From the NCBI GenBank assembly GCA_937872925.1, contig CALMUT010000129.1, positions 39,293 to 103,292 of the forward strand: a DNA stretch of 64,000 bases, in the 5' to 3' direction. Origin of the DNA: an uncultured Myxococcales bacterium (GTDB lineage Bacteria; Myxococcota_A; Polyangia; Polyangiales; Polyangiaceae). The position numbers and the translations under genes were made by a program. Shown one piece after another: positions 17,600-27,165 of the stretch (the stretch's first letter is position 1; each line of letters starts with the position of its first letter). Under the pieces are notes generated by a model that saw nothing but the letters and a program-made list of their open reading frames with translations, did no database searches and was not told where the DNA came from.

Positions 17600-20169
17600 T
17601 GACTTTCGGGGCGATCCGGGCGGTGGGCGCCAGGGCGCTCTTGGGCGTGATCGTCGCGTGCGCCGCGTCCTGCGGACCCAAATCCGGCGAGCCCGCGCGT
17701 CAGCCGAATCTGGGCAAGACCGCCAAGTCCAAAGACGAGGCACGCGCCGCGGCAGGCGCCGGGCTTTCGGCGGAACGCGTCGTGAGTGTGCCCGCGGGCA
17801 CCTTCGGCCCGTATCTGGCGCGCCGTGGCGACAGTCGGATCCTGGTGTGGGCATCCATCGCTGGCGGCAAGCGCACTTGGCGCAGCGTCGTGCTGGATGC
17901 ATTGGGCAAACCCAGTGCGCCCGTCGAGCTCGGCGCAGCGCCTGAGCGCGTTGGACTGGTCTCCCTCGAGGCCACGTCTTCCGGGTACGTGCTCTTGGCT
18001 TCATCCGACACCCAACCGATGCGTTTGGAAGCCACTGTGCTCGATGCACAGGGCAAGAAAGTCTCGGGTCCGGAGACCATGGCAGAAGAGCCCGGGGACC
18101 TGCTGTGGGTGGACTGGGTCAGCACGGCGAAGGATCCCATTGCACTTTGGGCGTTGCGCAAAGAAAGCGTCAAATCCGATCGCGCGGATGTGTTTGCGCG
18201 TGGACTCGCGTCCGGCTCTGCGGTGCGCGTCGTTGAGCAAGTGCGCGCGTGGCAGACGGCGTCTTTCGGAGAAGGCGCGGCACTCGCTGTCGTGCGAGCC
18301 ACGACCACGGAACTCGGTCCCGTGGATCTTTTCCAACTGGGCGCCGACGGCAAAGTGCAAAAGACATTGCACATCACGTCGTCGGCGACTGCGGAACCCG
18401 ACGTGGACATGGTGCGGCTCGGCGGCGGCCTCGTATTGGCGTGGACTGATCGGGCCGGTCTGGAAACCCGCGTTGTGTCAGCCGCCGTCGACGCCGCGGG
18501 CAAGTTGACCGCAGCGCCCAAAGCCCTGGCCGCCCCCCGCGGGGATCAGGCGCTGGTGCGCCTAGTGCCACCTCAAGCCACGGACGCACGCAGCGCGTTT
18601 GCGGTCTGGGAAGACGCCATTGACCAACTCCCAGACACACGGCGGCTGCGTGTTGCCAGCCTCCACGCCGATGCACGCGCCGGCACCGCCCGCGCACTGC
18701 TCGACTTCGCCAGCGTGGAAGGTGGCGTGCCCGAGCTGGCGGGGAGTGCAGAGGGGCTCTCCGCCCTGACCTTAGCGAAGCCTTGCGAACGAGACGCCCC
18801 CTGCAGTGCTCCCGCGGTTGCGACCCTGGTGGAGCTCGACCAAAAGCTCAACCCAGTGCTCGCGACCCCGCTCAATCTTGCGCCCCTGGGCGGCAAGCCT
18901 GCGCCCTTGGCTTGGGGACTCAGCTGTGGGCCGTCACGCTGCTTGGTGTTGGCTGCAACCGACGGTGCGCCCGCAGAGGTCTACGCCGTGCGCCCTGACG
19001 GCGCGCAGAACCTGTGGAAACCCGCCGCCGAGCGGGAGCCCGTCAGCGTGCCGCCATCCCTGAGCGCGCTGTCGTCGGTTGCACGCGTGGACGCGCCGCT
19101 GTCGTCCGTTGCGGCAACGCAGCAGGGGGACAAGAGCCTGGTCGCGTGGCTGACGTTCTTTGATCCGAGCGCGCCGTGGACGCGCCTCAAGAAGCCCGCC
19201 AAGGACGGTCGCTTCGATCCGCCTCGCGCGTTGCTCGAGACCGCACAGCTGGGTTCGAGTGCAACGCATACGATTTCCTTTCGCGCGCGCTCTACCAGCG
19301 GCGTCGCGCTGGCCAGTGACGGCGGCGCCCATGGCGAGTCCATGCTCGTGTGGTCGGCGCTGGACAATCAGGTGCCGCAGCTCTTCACCACCGTGCTCGA
19401 CGCCAGTGGCAAGAAGCTGCGCCAGCGCATGCTCACCCGCAGCAAGGGCGAGAAGTCCGACGTTGCGCTCGCGCAGGTGCCCGACGGCTGGGTCATCGCG
19501 TGGGTGGACGAACGCAGCGGCGCGCCGGAAGTGTACAGCGCCAAGGTCAACCGCTTCCTGCAGCGCGTCGGGCCAGAGCACCGCGTGGGTGGCGCCGGAG
19601 TCACGCCGTCCGCGCTGGCCGTCGTGCGCGCTGGCAACGACGCCCTGGTGGCCTGGGTCGCCAAGGCGTCGTCCGGTCCGAGCGAGGTGCAGCTTCAGCG
19701 CGTCTCGGGGCAAGACGCTTCTGCGAAGGGGGATCCGAAGAGCATCAAGGGCAGTGGCGTCGTTACCTGCAGCTTGACGCCGACGGAAACCGGCGCGCTG
19801 CTCGGTTTCGTCGAGTCCTCCGGAAGCGACAGCAGGATGCTGCGACTCCTGCCCTTGGACGCCGAGGGCAACATCGCCGGATCCGCGCAGAGCGCGAGCT
19901 TGAAGACGGACGCGGTCGGCTTGGATCTCGCCTGCGCCTCGGGGGTGTGTCGCGTGGCGGTCATCGGCGCCGAGGGCGCACGCGGCGCGGTGTACGTGAG
20001 CAGTTGGTCAGTCGGGAAAGGCGCGCTGCCAGCGCTCAAGCGTATCGCCGCGCAGACCGGCGCTGCGGTGAGCAGCGCGAAACCCGTGATGGTGTCCGGC
20101 GGACTTGTGCTTGCGGATCAGAGCGCGGGGCGCGGCGTAGTGCGCTACGCCGAAGTGACGTGGAAGTGA
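17578..20169 (+). CDS. Large lipoprotein, probable beta-propeller
   Basis: The protein has 863 residues. A signal peptide with lipobox (VACAASC) is followed by a long series of short beta-rich units with recurring motifs such as ILVWASIAGG, LVLAWTDRAG, SLVAWLTFFDP, MLVWSALDN and WVIAWVDERSGAPEVY. The last form (WVDERSG-x-x-E-V/I-Y) is typical of repeat proteins that fold as beta-propellers. No catalytic motif was seen. It is probably an outer-membrane-anchored surface protein of unknown binding function. ATG 17578 and GTG 17599 are both possible starts; a longer frame begins at 17539. Confidence 0.7.
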   Translation: MESGERQVTFGAIRAVGARALLGVIVACAASCGPKSGEPARQPNLGKTAKSKDEARAAAGAGLSAERVVSVPAGTFGPYLARRGDSRILVWASIAGGKRTWRSVVLDALGKPSAPVELGAAPERVGLVSLEATSSGYVLLASSDTQPMRLEATVLDAQGKKVSGPETMAEEPGDLLWVDWVSTAKDPIALWALRKESVKSDRADVFARGLASGSAVRVVEQVRAWQTASFGEGAALAVVRATTTELGPVDLFQLGADGKVQKTLHITSSATAEPDVDMVRLGGGLVLAWTDRAGLETRVVSAAVDAAGKLTAAPKALAAPRGDQALVRLVPPQATDARSAFAVWEDAIDQLPDTRRLRVASLHADARAGTARALLDFASVEGGVPELAGSAEGLSALTLAKPCERDAPCSAPAVATLVELDQKLNPVLATPLNLAPLGGKPAPLAWGLSCGPSRCLVLAATDGAPAEVYAVRPDGAQNLWKPAAEREPVSVPPSLSALSSVARVDAPLSSVAATQQGDKSLVAWLTFFDPSAPWTRLKKPAKDGRFDPPRALLETAQLGSSATHTISFRARSTSGVALASDGGAHGESMLVWSALDNQVPQLFTTVLDASGKKLRQRMLTRSKGEKSDVALAQVPDGWVIAWVDERSGAPEVYSAKVNRFLQRVGPEHRVGGAGVTPSALAVVRAGNDALVAWVAKASSGPSEVQLQRVSGQDASAKGDPKSIKGSGVVTCSLTPTETGALLGFVESSGSDSRMLRLLPLDAEGNIAGSAQSASLKTDAVGLDLACASGVCRVAVIGAEGARGAVYVSSWSVGKGALPALKRIAAQTGAAVSSAKPVMVSGGLVLADQSAGRGVVRYAEVTWK

Positions 20170-20211
20170 GCTGCGGCGCGGCGGGGGCGATGCTGCCCCC
20201 GGTGTCGCGCG

Positions 20212-21624
20212 CTACGGCTTGATCAGCGCCGTGGCTAGGGCCGCGTCTTCGCTGCAGTTCGCCAGCTTGATGGCGCTGAGCACTTCGGTCATGCCCTCTT
20301 GAGCAGCGCTGGCACTCGGGACCGGCACGCTGCCGCCTGCGGGTTGGGCGAGGTAGTTGGCAACCGCGTACCACTTGGGCATGTCGGCGATGCGCTGCAG
20401 CACAGGGTTCCAGAACAACGTCTGCTTGCGCTTCCATGGGTACAAGGCCCAGCCCACCTTGTTCGACTCCATTAGGTTCACCATCTTGACCTGCCAGTCT
20501 TGGGTCTGTTCGCCGAACTCTCCCAGCCAGATCGGGCGATTCTGGTTCTTGCGCAAGTCCAAATAGGGTTGCAGGTCTTGGGTCTCGGGGGTGGCCCAGT
20601 CCTCGAATCCGGTCAGCGCATAGGCGTGGAACTCGTAGACCATGTTGGCGTCCAATGGTGCGCTGAACGCCGAGAAGTCGTGAGCGAGCTGGTCGCCCTC
20701 GATCATCAGCATGTGTTTCGAATCCACGGCGCGGATCTCAGAGACAATGCGCTGATACAGCGTGACCAGAGCGCTCTTTGGCACGCTCGTGGGCAAGCTG
20801 GGCTCGTTGAGGAGATCGTAAGCCGCGACCCACGGCTCGTCGCGATAGCGCTGGGCCAGGCCCTTCCACAGCGCGACGGTGGCGTCTTGGTTGGCGACCG
20901 TGTCGGAACCTTCCCACAGCCGCGCCACCGCATCCGTGGAGGGCACGTCGGACACCGTCGGCACGGCGTTCTGTCCGCCCGGCACGGAGTGCAAGTCCAG
21001 CACCACGTATACGCCGTGCTTCTTGCCCCAGCTCACGGCGGAGTCCACGTACGCGAGGCGCGTCTCATCGAAAGTGACGCTGCTGCCCGAGACGCTCGCA
21101 ATGGCGCGGTGGTAGACCACGAGGCGCGCGCAGTTGAAACCCAAAGACGCCATGCGCTTGAAGTCCTCTTCGGTGATGAAAGCATCACGCCAGCTCTGCC
21201 AAAAGCTGGCCGCGGCGGACTTCCCGACCACGTCGTCCATACGGCTCTCGAACTCCGAGGGCGAGATCAACAGCGCGTTCCCCGCGTCGCTGACTAGGTA
21301 CGGAATGGGTTTGAGCCAGCCGTCCACATTCACGCAGCGCAGCAGCAGCGGCGCGTTGTCTGGTCCCAAGATCTCGGTTCCGGAGCTGTGCACGAAGGCC
21401 GCGCCTCCCGCTGCGCCGCCGGACCCCGCACTGCCCCCCGCGCCGCCGCTGGCTCCCGCAACGCCGCCAGTCCCCGCGACACCACCCGTGCCGCCGCTTC
21501 CGGAGCTACCCGCGACTCCTGCCGCACCTCCGGTGGCCGTGGCGTCCTCTTTGGTCGACGAGCACGCGCCGAGAGCAAACAGTGAAAGACTGGTGAGGGC
21601 GAGGATCCCAAGGGTGATTCGCAT
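20212..21624 (-). CDS. Glycoside hydrolase family 5-like lipoprotein (cellulase superfamily)
   Basis: The protein has 470 residues. A signal peptide with lipobox Cys21 (FALGAC) and a Gly/Ala linker (about 33-76) precede a TIM-barrel. Hallmarks are LGFNCARLVV, VVLDLHSVPGGQN, the acid/base Glu in AAYDLLNEP (E274) and the nucleophile Glu in IWLGEFGE (E369). The enzyme should hydrolyse a beta-linked glucan or mannan at the cell surface. ATG 21624 is chosen because GGAGA lies 6 bp upstream of it; ATG 21630 would have no spacing. A perfect 20-bp palindrome lies ~65 bp upstream, beside a divergent TetR gene, so regulation by that protein is likely. Confidence 0.88.
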   Translation of the reverse strand: MRITLGILALTSLSLFALGACSSTKEDATATGGAAGVAGSSGSGGTGGVAGTGGVAGASGGAGGSAGSGGAAGGAAFVHSSGTEILGPDNAPLLLRCVNVDGWLKPIPYLVSDAGNALLISPSEFESRMDDVVGKSAAASFWQSWRDAFITEEDFKRMASLGFNCARLVVYHRAIASVSGSSVTFDETRLAYVDSAVSWGKKHGVYVVLDLHSVPGGQNAVPTVSDVPSTDAVARLWEGSDTVANQDATVALWKGLAQRYRDEPWVAAYDLLNEPSLPTSVPKSALVTLYQRIVSEIRAVDSKHMLMIEGDQLAHDFSAFSAPLDANMVYEFHAYALTGFEDWATPETQDLQPYLDLRKNQNRPIWLGEFGEQTQDWQVKMVNLMESNKVGWALYPWKRKQTLFWNPVLQRIADMPKWYAVANYLAQPAGGSVPVPSASAAQEGMTEVLSAIKLANCSEDAALATALIKP

Positions 21625-21688
21625 GATCATTCTCCGGCTCTGGCAGGGATGGTTGGACGTGGCAGCGGTGGGTCTTGTCCAAAAGTAA

Positions 21689-21708
21689 AAACTGACTATA
21701 GTCAGTTT
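21689..21708. promoter_or_regulatory. Perfect 20-bp palindrome, candidate TetR operator
   Basis: AAACTGACTATAGTCAGTTT is a perfect inverted repeat with no spacer. It sits in the divergent region between the GH5 gene and the TetR-family gene. The TGACTATAGTCA core has the length and symmetry typical of TetR-family operators. It is close enough to the GH5 start to overlap its promoter. Confidence 0.75.
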
Positions 21709-21748
21709 CTACCACCAAGTCACTTTCGCCAGGCAAAATAGTGTCTCT

Positions 21749-21843
21749 CGCGCGGGATTTGCCCCCGCGCCCCCTGTTTCGCGCGGGACCTGCTCCCCGC
21801 GCCCCCTCTTTCGCGCGGGATCTGCTCCCCGCGCCCCCTGTTT
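21749..21843. repeat. Three tandem ~32-bp hairpin repeats
   Basis: Copies start at 21749, 21780 and 21812. Each contains GCGCGGG and CCCGCGC as a 7-bp inverted repeat around a 7-bp loop, so each could fold as a hairpin in DNA or RNA. They lie between the 20-bp palindrome and the TetR start, inside the likely 5' leader of the regulator. Confidence 0.85.
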
Positions 21844-21873
21844 CGCACGCCCTGCGCGCCCCGCCGGATCCAA

Positions 21874-22554
21874 ATGCCGCCCCCCACTGAGACCCCCGCG
21901 CCCGCGCCCCTCGGCCGCCGCGCGCAGCAAAAACGGGACAAGAAGCGCCGCATCCGCGAGGCCGCGTGGCAGCTCTTCACGACCCAGGGCTACGACGCCA
22001 CCACCACCTCGTCCGTCGCGAAGCGCGCACGCGTCGCGACCGGCACGCTGTTTCTCTACGCCAAGGACAAACCGGACCTGCTGTTCTTGGTGTTTCGCGA
22101 TCGTCTGCGCAGCGCCGTGGACGCGCAGTTTGCCAGCATGCCCTGCGACGCCCCGTTGCTGGAGCAACTGCTGCATCTGTTCCGCGGGCTGTTCGAAATG
22201 TACGCGGAGCATCCGGCCGTGGCCGCGGAGTTCGTGCGCGCGCTTCCGGGCGCAGATGGGCCCAATGCCATGGCCGTAAACTCCTACAGCATGGTCTTCC
22301 TGCAACGCATCGCCGGGTTAGTGCAGGCGGCACAAGCGCGCGGCGAAGTCGCCGCCGACATCTCGCCGTTTCAAGCCGCGAGCAACATCTTCTCGCTCTA
22401 CTTCGGCGCGCTGCTAGTTTGGCTGAGCGGTTTCGGTGATCTCGCGTCCGCGCTGGACCCGGGACTCCGCGGCGCCCTCGAGCTGCAAATGTGCGGACTG
22501 CGCCGGCGCGATTGCGGCGAGGGCTGGTCGCCTACTCGTCCGCCTTCTTCTTGA
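21874..22554 (+). CDS. TetR/AcrR-family transcriptional regulator
   Basis: The protein has 226 residues. After a Pro-rich N-terminus, residues ~22-70 form the TetR helix-turn-helix (KRRIREAAWQLFTTQGYDAT, then VAKRARVATGTLFLYAKDK). The C-terminal ~150 residues are the all-helical ligand-binding and dimer domain. It probably binds the perfect palindrome at 21689-21708 and controls itself and the divergent GH5 gene; the ligand is unknown. Its 3' end overlaps the convergent small lipoprotein gene by 23 bp. Confidence 0.9.
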   Translation: MPPPTETPAPAPLGRRAQQKRDKKRRIREAAWQLFTTQGYDATTTSSVAKRARVATGTLFLYAKDKPDLLFLVFRDRLRSAVDAQFASMPCDAPLLEQLLHLFRGLFEMYAEHPAVAAEFVRALPGADGPNAMAVNSYSMVFLQRIAGLVQAAQARGEVAADISPFQAASNIFSLYFGALLVWLSGFGDLASALDPGLRGALELQMCGLRRRDCGEGWSPTRPPSS

Positions 22555-22966
22555 AGTACCACTGGCCGCCGTTCTTCTTGCTTTCGCCGAAGCCCCAGGT
22601 CCCAGTGAGGTCGCCGTTGTCTTTACGCTTCAGATGCGCCAGGCCGGAGCCCTCGCCGTCTTCTTCCCAGGTGCAGTCGAGCTCGTCGTCATCGGTGACT
22701 TTGCAGTCCGCGGATCCGGCCTGGCCTCGGTACAAACAATTGACGTTGCGTTTGACCTGCGTGCAACTCGCGACACCGTAGCTGGTCACGTACTTGCCAC
22801 GGAAATCCGTGATGGGTTCTTCTTTCACCGGCTCCGGCGTCGGGACAGGCGCGGCGACCGGCGTTGGCACCGGCGCGGCCTCTTGCTTCGTTTCGTTCTG
22901 CCCCATCTTGCAGGCGAGCAGCGCGAGCGCGACGATCACGGTCGTCGCGGTCAGAGAACGTGACAT
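22532..22966 (-). CDS. Small lipoprotein
   Basis: The protein has 144 residues. The signal peptide has lipobox LALLAC and is followed by a Pro/Val-rich spacer and a small domain with four Cys (GVASCTQVKRNVNCLY, then ADCKVTDDDELDCTW), likely two disulfides. It ends in a basic tail. No family was recognised. The start is firm: GGAGG lies 7 bp before ATG 22966. It is convergent with, and overlaps, the TetR gene. Confidence 0.7.
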   Translation of the reverse strand: MSRSLTATTVIVALALLACKMGQNETKQEAAPVPTPVAAPVPTPEPVKEEPITDFRGKYVTSYGVASCTQVKRNVNCLYRGQAGSADCKVTDDDELDCTWEEDGEGSGLAHLKRKDNGDLTGTWGFGESKKNGGQWYFKKKADE

Positions 22967-23205
22967 AGGTACCCTCCGCGGCCAGCAATGGACGCATTCT
23001 GAGTCGCGGTCAATAGGCGCGTTCACCCTTGCGAGTGACGGTCTAACCGTCGGAGATCACGCACAAATGCCGAACCTACACAGTATTCAAAGGTGCGTGG
23101 GACACCTACATATGCTACATGCGCGCTCGCTTGCACCGCAAGGCGGCTGTCCCGGTGGGCGTCCAGAACGTGGACGCGGACTGTTTGGCAGTGCGACCTC
23201 AGTGA

Positions 23206-25284
23206 GTGGAGCCAGGTACGTCCGTGTTCAAAAAGGCAGTGTTCTTCGTTTCGCTCTTGGCCGTCGCGTGCGGCTCCGACTCTGACGCTCACATCGGCAG
23301 CGGTGGCCAGGGAGGCGGCGCGGCGAGTGCCGGCACCGGCGCCGCCGGTTTCGGTGGGGGTGGCACCGGTGCGGGTACTTCGGGAGGTGCCGGCGGCGCG
23401 GCAGGCGGCGGCGGCGTCGCGGGCGGCGCGGGCGCTGGTGGCGTCGCTGGTGGCGCGGGCGCTGGGGGTGCGCCGGCGTCCGGATTGGTCATCAGCGAGT
23501 TGATGGTGAACCCGAAAGCCACGCCCGACGCAGATGGCGAATACGTTGAGATCTACAACGCAAGCGCTGCGGCGGTGAACCTGAAAGGTTACAAGCTCAG
23601 CGACGACTTCAACAACTCCCACGTGATCAATTTGGAGCTCAATGTTGCTCCGGGCGCGTACGTCGTGCTTGCCCCCAAGGCGGATCTCAAGAGCAACGGC
23701 GGCGTGCCCGTCGACTATGTCTACGACAACTTCCTACTCGCCAACGCCGGCGACGCAGTGCTGCTCGACGATCCGCAGGGCAAGCGCGCCGCAGAGGTTC
23801 GCTACGATTCAAAAGTGCCCTGGCCCGTGGGCGACGGTGCAGCGATTGAGCTCGTCAGCCTGGGCGCAGACGCCAGCAACGGTGCGAACTGGGCCCTCGC
23901 GCAGAACCGCTATGGCACTGGCGACTTGGGCACGCCGGGCGGCGAAAACGGCCTCGGTCCCCTGCCGTACACCCTGGACGCGGACCCAGGTTACGCAGAC
24001 CCACTGCTCAAAGCGGGCCTGATCTTCTCGCATTTCGACGATCCGGAAGCGGCGATCTTGAAGGCGATCAACGCAGCGACCCAGTCCGTGCACATCGCCA
24101 TGTTCAACCTGCGTGAAAGCAGCATCATCAAGGCCTTGGGCGCGCTGAAGAGCAAGGGCGTGGACGTGCAGATCTTGCTCGACAAGAAGCAGATGGAGCT
24201 CTCCTACAACCTGCCGAAGGTGCAAGAGATCATTGACGCTGGCATCACTCCGGTGGGCGTGTCCAACACCAGCGCCACAGATGCCACGATGCATGACAAG
24301 TTCACCATCATCGACGGCGCTCGGGTGTTGACCGGCTCGGCCAACTATTCTTCGAATGCACTGAGCCTGAGTGACGAAGAGATGCTGCTTATCGACAATG
24401 CCTCGGTCGCCGCACTCTACGAAACCGAATTTGCTGAGCTGAAAGCCGGCACGGCCAACACGCCCACCGCGGCGACGTCAGCTCCGGTGCAGATCAAGTT
24501 CGGCAGCGAGGACAAGCTCTACGACACGGTCACGACGGAACTCAAAGCCGCGAAGACCAGCGTGCACATGGTCATGTTCTCTATCAATCAAACCGGCCTG
24601 ATCAACGAGCTGATCGCCGCCAAGGCCCGCGGCGTGCACGTGGTCGTGGTGCTCGACAAGGTGCAAGCGGATAGCAGCACCGAGGACGAGAAGCTGGACA
24701 CCGCAGGCGTGCACGTCTTGCGCTATGAGAACAAACGTGGAGGCACTGCCAATCTCGGTCTGGTTGAAGTGCACAACAAACTGTGCGTGATCGACGGCGA
24801 CAAGGTGCTGATGGGGTCCTACAACTGGACCAACCTGGCCAGTTTCTTCAACGATGAGAATTTGGTGATCCTGAGCTCGCGCCTTTTGGCGGTGCAGGCG
24901 GAACACGAAATCGCCCAATTGATCAACGACTACGACCCCAGCTTCAACCCGGTAAGCGTCGGCTTCGCGGCGGGCTCCCGTAGCGTAAAGGTGACGGCGC
25001 GTGGAGTCAGCCTCGACGCCGGCACGGAGCTGTACCTGGTGGGCGACCACGCCGCGCTGGGCGAGAACAACTACGCGCTGGCGTTGCCCATGACCTCAGC
25101 CGGTGGTGGCACCTTCGAAAAGACGTTCACCGTGCCAGCGGGCACGGCGCTGAGTTACCAACTCATCGCGCGCAGCAAGGTGCGTCACAACTACGCGGAA
25201 ACGATCCTGACGCGAAAGTTCACGGCGCCCTACGCAAGTGGCACCGCGGAGCTGAACCACGCATTTGGGAAGCGACTGGACTGA
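23206..25284 (+). CDS. Lipoprotein with lamin-tail, two phospholipase D and CBM20-like domains
   Basis: The protein has 692 residues. The order is signal peptide and lipobox (LLAVAC); Gly/Ala linker (about 30-95); lamin-tail-like domain (LVISELMVNP, EYVEIYNAS, about 98-240); two PLD-like domains with intact HxKxxxxD motifs (MHDKFTIID near 362 and VHNKLCVID near 522, each followed by G-S-x-N-x-(S/T)); and a C-terminal starch-binding CBM20-like domain (ELYLVGDHAALG, then TFEKTFTVPAGT). PLD pairs hydrolyse phosphodiesters of phospholipids or nucleic acids. The lamin-tail domain is frequently joined to secreted nucleases and phosphatases, so an extracellular nuclease or phospholipase is likely. 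GTG 23224 is an alternative start. Confidence 0.88.
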   Translation: MEPGTSVFKKAVFFVSLLAVACGSDSDAHIGSGGQGGGAASAGTGAAGFGGGGTGAGTSGGAGGAAGGGGVAGGAGAGGVAGGAGAGGAPASGLVISELMVNPKATPDADGEYVEIYNASAAAVNLKGYKLSDDFNNSHVINLELNVAPGAYVVLAPKADLKSNGGVPVDYVYDNFLLANAGDAVLLDDPQGKRAAEVRYDSKVPWPVGDGAAIELVSLGADASNGANWALAQNRYGTGDLGTPGGENGLGPLPYTLDADPGYADPLLKAGLIFSHFDDPEAAILKAINAATQSVHIAMFNLRESSIIKALGALKSKGVDVQILLDKKQMELSYNLPKVQEIIDAGITPVGVSNTSATDATMHDKFTIIDGARVLTGSANYSSNALSLSDEEMLLIDNASVAALYETEFAELKAGTANTPTAATSAPVQIKFGSEDKLYDTVTTELKAAKTSVHMVMFSINQTGLINELIAAKARGVHVVVVLDKVQADSSTEDEKLDTAGVHVLRYENKRGGTANLGLVEVHNKLCVIDGDKVLMGSYNWTNLASFFNDENLVILSSRLLAVQAEHEIAQLINDYDPSFNPVSVGFAAGSRSVKVTARGVSLDAGTELYLVGDHAALGENNYALALPMTSAGGGTFEKTFTVPAGTALSYQLIARSKVRHNYAETILTRKFTAPYASGTAELNHAFGKRLD

Positions 25285-25299
25285 TGTCATGAGGGTCGC

Positions 25300-26326
25300 G
25301 TGCTGATGCCGGGCGCGACCTGTTGCTGGGTCCGGTTGAAACGGGCCCAGCTGCTGTCTGCATTCTTGTTGGGAACAGTCGCTTGTACCGCTGGTGTAAC
25401 CACCCCCGCGTGCGCACGCTCCACGCGAGCAGCCGAGCCTGACCCTGCCGCGGGGCCGCAGCGCGCAAGCGACTCGAAGTCCGCCGCATCCGCCACGGCG
25501 GGGCAACGCGTACACCCCTTGAGCGCTCCGCAGGCAGAGCCCGGCGAGCCCGGCCACGTGGGCACTGCGTCGCAGCCTGCGCCGGCTGCTCGCGCGCCCG
25601 GACCGCCGCGCAGCGTGGACCTGAAAGTGCCCGGGCATCGCGCCGCGGTGCTCAGCATTCCGCCGGGCACGTCGCCCGCGCCGGTGCTGATCGCGACCCA
25701 TGGCGCTGGAGATCGCGCCGAGGAGCACTGCGCGCACTGGGCGGCCCGAGTGGGCCAGGATGCATTCGTCTTATGCCCCCGAGGGGTGCCCATGACGCGG
25801 CACCCGCAAACGGGTTACTTCTTTCGCCACCACCATGCCTTAGGCGAGGAGATACAGGACGCGCTTGCCGAGCTGCGCGTCGCACACCCTCGCGCCGACA
25901 CCAAGGGCATGGTGTTGGCGGGCTACTCACAGGGCTCGATCATGGGCGCGCTGCACGCGCACACCGTGCCCGACCAGATCGCGCGTCTGTTGCTCGTTGA
26001 GGGCGGCTTCGACGAATGGGACGTTGGCACGGCCAAACGCTACTTAGCGGCGGGCGGCAAACGCGTCGCCCTGGTGTGTGGCATCACGCATTGTGCTCAG
26101 CGCGCCAAGCACGCGCACGCCGCGCTGAAACGTGGCGGCGTCCCGGTGCAGGGGGCCTATGTGGCAGGGGGGGGGCCCACCCACCCCCGGGCCTGGCCAC
26201 GGGCGACGTCGAGGCCTCGGCGATCGGCGCGTGGGCGAGCAAGCTGCCGCTCTGTTGCCGTGGCTCGTGCAGGACGACAAGCGTTGGGACGCCTGGCGGC
26301 AGCGCGCGGCATCCGAACCGCGCTGA
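25300..26326 (+). pseudogene. Alpha/beta-hydrolase lipoprotein gene with apparent frameshifts near the 3' end
   Basis: The frame starts with a lipoprotein-like signal (LLGTVAC), an Ala/Pro-rich spacer and an alpha/beta-hydrolase core. The oxyanion region is LIATHGAGDRAEE and the nucleophile elbow is GYSQGS. At the nine-G run 26165-26173 the frame leaves recognisable sequence. The expected continuation is visible in the other two frames: LATGDVEASAIGAWASKLP, then ALLPWLVQDDKRWDAW, ending with TGA at 26326. The last catalytic His, normally just after GGG, cannot be placed. Read without correction the frame runs on to 26448 as Arg/Pro-rich nonsense. Either the gene is decaying or the G run was miscalled. 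Confidence 0.7.
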
Positions 26327-26438
26327 CACAATGCGGGAATAGCGAACACGCGGCGGGCAGCGCCCCGACCCCAAAACAACCATCGCACGCTCACGAGCCC
26401 AGCAGTCTGCGCCCACACCCCACGCCGCGCGCTTCCGT

Positions 26439-27128
26439 CTATTTCTGAAAGCAGTACAGCCGGCGCTCGCCGGAGCAGGGCAGTATGGAACCGGATTCGG
26501 TCCAGGGTGGGTCCTTGCTTTTGGCTTCGCCGGCGAGACCTTTGTCCAGATCGCTGGCGCTGGTCCAATCACTACATGAGGCAGCGGCCGGCTGCCCGTC
26601 GACGCGTGTGCCGGTCCAGACTTGTGTGGTTCCACTCAGCAGCGCGCCATCTTCGTGGGTGTTGATGGCGTTCTGCAGGGTGCCGCTCACCAGCTCGCTC
26701 TTGGAGTCGGCAACGACGCGGCCATCCCGCAGCCGCCAGGGGCCGTTGCTGGTCAGGCGCACTGCCGCTGACGAAGCTTTGGACGAGATCCAAGCGCTGA
26801 AAGTGCCGGGCACCTTGGCGCTTTGTGCCGCTTCGTTGCAGACGCCGTCTGCGCCGGTGGGGCCTCCAAGATCGCCTTTCAGCTTTCGGGTGGTGACGAA
26901 AACGAGCAGGTCGCCGCCTGCTCCGCCTTGTCCGGCGGCGCCCGCCGCTGCGCCGCCCTGACCCGCGCTGCCCCCTTGGCCAGCCGTGTTCGCGCCCGCC
27001 TGCCCACCGCTGCCGCCGGAGAATTCATCGCCGCCACAGCCCACAGCCAGCACACTGCTGCAGATGGCGGCCCCAAGCCACGCGCTCACTTTCCACTGCG
27101 TCACGGCGTCCAGTGCAGACGGTATCAC
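26439..27128 (-). CDS. Lipoprotein with DUF1554-like C-terminal domain
   Basis: The protein has 229 residues. The signal peptide has lipobox LAVGC and is followed by a Gly/Ala/Gln linker. The ~155-residue domain has the pattern VFVTTRKLKGDLGGPTGADG-x-CN, AW-x-S, WTGTRVDG, CSDWTSA and CSGERRLYCF. This order of Trp, Cys and Gly matches the DUF1554 type found in collagen-like and lectin-like surface proteins. The function is unknown; a role at the cell surface is likely. It lies 37 bp after a GT39-like gene on the same strand, so it may be the last gene of that operon. Confidence 0.7.
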   Translation of the reverse strand: MIPSALDAVTQWKVSAWLGAAICSSVLAVGCGGDEFSGGSGGQAGANTAGQGGSAGQGGAAAGAAGQGGAGGDLLVFVTTRKLKGDLGGPTGADGVCNEAAQSAKVPGTFSAWISSKASSAAVRLTSNGPWRLRDGRVVADSKSELVSGTLQNAINTHEDGALLSGTTQVWTGTRVDGQPAAASCSDWTSASDLDKGLAGEAKSKDPPWTESGSILPCSGERRLYCFQK

Positions 27129-27165
27129 GGACGATTGCCCGGGCCAGCGCGGAACTTTTGGCGTT

